Below, piece after piece: positions 30,926-33,299 of a stretch of DNA of 33,299 nt. The translations under genes were made by a program, and so were the position numbers. Positions within the stretch are counted from its first letter, which is position 1; each line of letters begins with the position of its first letter. The DNA lies in the NCBI GenBank assembly GCA_026400155.1, contig JAPLPO010000025.1:1-33299 (forward strand). Direction: 5' to 3'. This DNA comes from Burkholderiales bacterium (GTDB lineage: Bacteria > Pseudomonadota > Gammaproteobacteria > Burkholderiales > Burkholderiaceae_C). Below the pieces are notes generated by a model. It saw only the letters and a program-made list of their open reading frames with translations. It was not told the DNA's origin and did no database searches.

Positions 30926-33027
30926 TCTTTTTGTTTGGCCGCAGAAGCCGCCGCTTTGAGCGCAAACTCTGCACGCAATGCGCGCAACTTCTCACGCGGA
31001 TCTTCTTTGATGGTGTTTTTGTCGAGAGCCATTTCTTGAATAAACCGACTCGGCAAAGCAGCGATGGTTTCGCGGCCTTTTTTTCGGCGCCGAGTCCAGC
31101 TCACTGCCAAAGTTCTTTGTGCGCGAGTAATGCCCACATACATCAAACGCCGCTCTTCTTGCAGTCTGGAGAGCTGACCCTCTGCGTGCACTTGGGCGTC
31201 GACTGACTCTTTGTTGTCTTCGTCCATTTTGAACGGCAGCAAACCTTCGTTGACACCAACCAGCATCACATGGGGCCACTCCAATCCTTTGGCGGCATGC
31301 AGCGTCGACAAGGTCACCACATTGGGGTCTTGTTCGCGTTCATTCAAGGTGGACAACAAAGAAATGGTTTGCGCCACTTCCAGCAAGGACTTGGTTTCGG
31401 AAGCCATGCTCACCCCTGCAGCATCGTCAATGGTGCCGCCGCAACGCCCCGACATCCAATCGACAAATTCCAGCACGTTGGTCCAACGTGCGGCGGCCAC
31501 TTTCTCGTTGTCTTCACCGTCGTACAAATGTTTTTCGTAGCCAATTTCTTTGAGCCACAGCAACAAAAAAGCCTTGGCATCGTCTGCGCCATGGGTGCGT
31601 TTGGCGCGGTATTCCAAGTCATTCATGTAGCGGCCAAACTCATGCAAGCTGCCCACTGCACGCGCCGACAACCTGCTGCCCAAGCTGTTGGAAAACAAAG
31701 CTTCAAACAAACTGAGTTTGTATTGGCTGGCCAAAGTGCCAAGCCCTGCCAAAGTTTGGTGCCCAATGCCGCGCTTGGGGCTGGTCACGGCGCGCAAGAA
31801 AGCGGGATCGTCGTTGTTGTTAACCCACAGGCGAAACCAAGCGCACAAGTCTTTGATTTCTGCGCGGTCAAAAAAACTTTGACCGCCCGACACCTTGTAA
31901 GGAATTTGCGCACGCCGCAGGGCTTTTTCAAACGGCTTGGCCATGTGATTGGCGCGGTACAAAATGGCAAACTCTTTGTAGTCTCGGTATTGAATGCCAC
32001 CCGCGGTGGTGGCAGTGCCCGCGCGCAAAGATTGAATGCGCGCAACCATTCGATCGGCCTCATGCTCTTCGTGATCGGCGTCGACCACACGCACCGGTTC
32101 GCCTTCGCCCAGTTCAGAAAAGAGCGTTTTGGGGTAGAGCTTGGGGTTGGGTTCAATCACGTTGTTGGCCGCGCGCAAGATGGCACTGGTAGAGCGGTAG
32201 TTTTGCTCTAACTTCACCACTTTCAGTTGCGGAAAGTCTTGCGGCAGCCGTTTCAAGTTGTCCAAGGTGGCGCCGCGCCAGCCGTAAATCGATTGGTCAT
32301 CGTCGCCCACAGCGGTAAAGCGCGCGCGTTCGCCCACCAAGTGTTTCAGCACTTCGTATTGGGTGGCATTGGTGTCTTGGTATTCATCGACCAAGACATG
32401 GCCCATGGCGGCTTGCCAGCGTTCGCGCACATCAGGAAACTGCCCCAAGAGCTTCAAAGGCAAACCAATCAGGTCGTCAAAATCGACGCTTTGATAAGCG
32501 CTCAGTCGTTCTTCGTAGCGGCCCATGATGCGCGCTGCCACCCGCTCGTTGTCATTCTTGGCTGCAAGCTCCGCTTGTGCGCCCGTCAGGCCTGCATTTT
32601 TCCAAGCGCTGATGGTCCATTGCCATTGGCGTGCGGTGTTGGCATCGGTGGTGCCGCCGCAGTCTTTCAAGATGCTCACCACATCGTCGGCATCCAAAAT
32701 ACTGAACTGCGGTTTCAAGCCCAGCACGTGGCCATCTTGTCGCATGATGCGCACACCCAAGGCATGAAAGGTGCAAATCATGACCTCTTGTGCGCCTTTG
32801 CCAATGAGCTTGCGAGCACGTTCGCGCATTTCACTGGCGGCTTTGTTGGTGAAGGTGATGGCCGCAATGCGCTGCGGCGCCAGCCCCACTTCAATCAGCC
32901 GTGCAATTTTTTGTGTGATCACGCGCGTCTTGCCCGAGCCGGCGCCCGCCAACACAAGGCAAGGGCCTTTGACGTAATTGACGGCTTCTAATTGAGCCGG
33001 ATTCAAACCGGTGGTGGGGGTCGACAT
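30922..33027 (-). CDS. rep: ATP-dependent DNA helicase Rep (UvrD/Rep superfamily 1)
   Basis: A 3'-to-5' DNA helicase that helps replication forks pass bound proteins. The 701-residue protein has motif I GAGSGKT (28-34), motif II VDEYQDTN (D214, E215), motif III DDDQSIYGWRGA, motif IV EQNYRSTSAILRAANN, motif V LSTLHAAKGLEW and motif VI RRLMYVGITRAQ. LFSELGEGEPVRV, followed by EEHEADR, is closer to Rep than to UvrD. The start MSTPTTGLNPAQLEAV at 33027 matches the family; an upstream in-frame ATG at 33087 would add 20 unconserved residues encoded through a hairpin. It is probably core genome bordering the glucan locus. Its stop overlaps that of the convergent LacI gene. Confidence 0.95.
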   Translation of the reverse strand: MSTPTTGLNPAQLEAVNYVKGPCLVLAGAGSGKTRVITQKIARLIEVGLAPQRIAAITFTNKAASEMRERARKLIGKGAQEVMICTFHALGVRIMRQDGHVLGLKPQFSILDADDVVSILKDCGGTTDANTARQWQWTISAWKNAGLTGAQAELAAKNDNERVAARIMGRYEERLSAYQSVDFDDLIGLPLKLLGQFPDVRERWQAAMGHVLVDEYQDTNATQYEVLKHLVGERARFTAVGDDDQSIYGWRGATLDNLKRLPQDFPQLKVVKLEQNYRSTSAILRAANNVIEPNPKLYPKTLFSELGEGEPVRVVDADHEEHEADRMVARIQSLRAGTATTAGGIQYRDYKEFAILYRANHMAKPFEKALRRAQIPYKVSGGQSFFDRAEIKDLCAWFRLWVNNNDDPAFLRAVTSPKRGIGHQTLAGLGTLASQYKLSLFEALFSNSLGSRLSARAVGSLHEFGRYMNDLEYRAKRTHGADDAKAFLLLWLKEIGYEKHLYDGEDNEKVAAARWTNVLEFVDWMSGRCGGTIDDAAGVSMASETKSLLEVAQTISLLSTLNEREQDPNVVTLSTLHAAKGLEWPHVMLVGVNEGLLPFKMDEDNKESVDAQVHAEGQLSRLQEERRLMYVGITRAQRTLAVSWTRRRKKGRETIAALPSRFIQEMALDKNTIKEDPREKLRALRAEFALKAAASAAKQKD

Positions 33028-33043
33028 GCGTAAAAATGGAGAA

Positions 33044-33077
33044 GGCCGAATCCAAATGCGCAAATGCGCATTCGGCC
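33044..33077. other. Bulged inverted repeat in the rep leader / rep-AEC intergenic region
   Basis: ATGCGC-AAAT-GCGCAT (33056-33071) is a perfect stem-loop. It is extended by GGCCGA (33044-33049) and TCGGCC (33072-33077), with a 6-nt bulge on one side, giving 12 base pairs in all. It lies 17 nt upstream of the rep ATG between divergent genes. On the rep transcript it is followed by TTCTCCATTTTTACGC and then the start codon. It could be an operator, a leader structure or an attenuator; nothing further supports a choice. Confidence 0.5.
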
Positions 33078-33133
33078 ATCCAATCAATCATAGCGGGCAA
33101 TTGAGGCGCCAATTACAAGGCACAATGTGAGCC

Positions 33134-33299
33134 ATGCTAGATGTCTTGCGCGTCACCTTTCCCTTCTTTGCATTGGTCCTTTGCGGCTACTGGGCGGCGC
33201 GTCGACAAATGTTGCCCTTTGAGGCCATTCCAGGGCTCAATGGCTTTGTGCTGTTCTTTGCCTTGCCTTGCATGCTGTTTCGTTTTGGTGCCAACACGC
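33134..33299 (+). CDS. AEC-family (auxin efflux carrier-like) permease, N-terminal fragment
   Basis: Only the first 55 residues are in the window. They read MLDVLRVTFPFFALVLCGYW, then AARRQMLPFEAIPGLNGFVL and FFALPCMLFRFG. The pattern of two hydrophobic helices, with GLN-FVLFFALP in the second, is typical of the AEC transporter family, which exports or exchanges small organic acids. It is divergent from rep with a 106-nt gap. The gene continues past the window edge and is not truncated by any visible defect. Confidence 0.8.
   Translation, partial: MLDVLRVTFPFFALVLCGYWAARRQMLPFEAIPGLNGFVLFFALPCMLFRFGANT

Noticed and set aside
31270-32991. Long plus-strand open frames antisense to rep
   Set aside because: They mirror a highly conserved helicase gene and give no plausible protein.
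1-33299. CRISPR array, tRNA, rRNA or insertion sequence
   Set aside because: No regularly spaced repeats, transposase or integrase, and no structured RNA gene were recognised by eye.

Overview
The window is about 33 kb of bacterial chromosome that is largely one locus for taking up and degrading starch-type alpha-glucans. The best guess for the host is a betaproteobacterium of the order Burkholderiales, probably Comamonadaceae. That guess rests on the fused glucokinase/RpiR regulator, the ExbB with an Ala/Pro-rich leader, the Rep helicase and AEC transporter neighbours, and overall protein similarity judged by eye. It has not been tested by a database search. No rRNA, tRNA, CRISPR array, integrase or insertion sequence was seen.

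Layout. 1-1393 (minus): tonB followed by exbB, which runs off the left edge; tonB has a well-formed promoter overlapped by a HexR-like palindrome. 1556-3427 (minus): fused glucokinase/RpiR regulator. 3660-7777 (plus): a large exported GH13 amylase with a glucodextranase-type C-terminal module, translationally coupled to a MATE-family transporter. 7762-18000 (minus): a compact operon reading pullulanase, sugar-binding protein, two MalF/MalG-type permeases, cytosolic alpha-1,4-glucosidase (GH13_23-like), MalK-type ATPase, and cytosolic alpha-1,6-glucosidase (isomaltase-like) interrupted by an in-frame TAG. 18001-18158: divergent promoter region with a LacI-type operator candidate. 18159-23944 (plus): three exported GH13 enzymes in tandem, the third also interrupted by an in-frame TAG. 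23972-28346 (minus): a TonB-dependent receptor, a strong terminator, then a flavin-dependent tryptophan-halogenase-family protein. 28598-30925 (plus): an exported TPR-type protein and a LacI-family regulator. 30922-33027 (minus): Rep helicase. 33134-edge (plus): the start of an AEC-family permease.

How the parts fit (inference from families and order). The TonB-dependent receptor, energised by TonB-ExbB, would bring maltodextrins across the outer membrane. The exported amylases and the pullulanase would trim and debranch them. The binding protein, two permeases and ATPase would import short oligosaccharides. The two cytosolic glucosidases would split alpha-1,4 and alpha-1,6 links, and the glucokinase domain of the fusion protein would phosphorylate the glucose. 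The LacI regulator is the natural candidate for sensing the oligosaccharide, and the RpiR half of the fusion for sensing a sugar phosphate.

The least explained parts are the halogenase-family enzyme beside the receptor, the MATE transporter coupled to an amylase, and the two in-frame amber codons, both in GH13 genes. The altered phosphate-loop residues of the glucokinase and several inverted repeats at promoters and leaders also need explaining.
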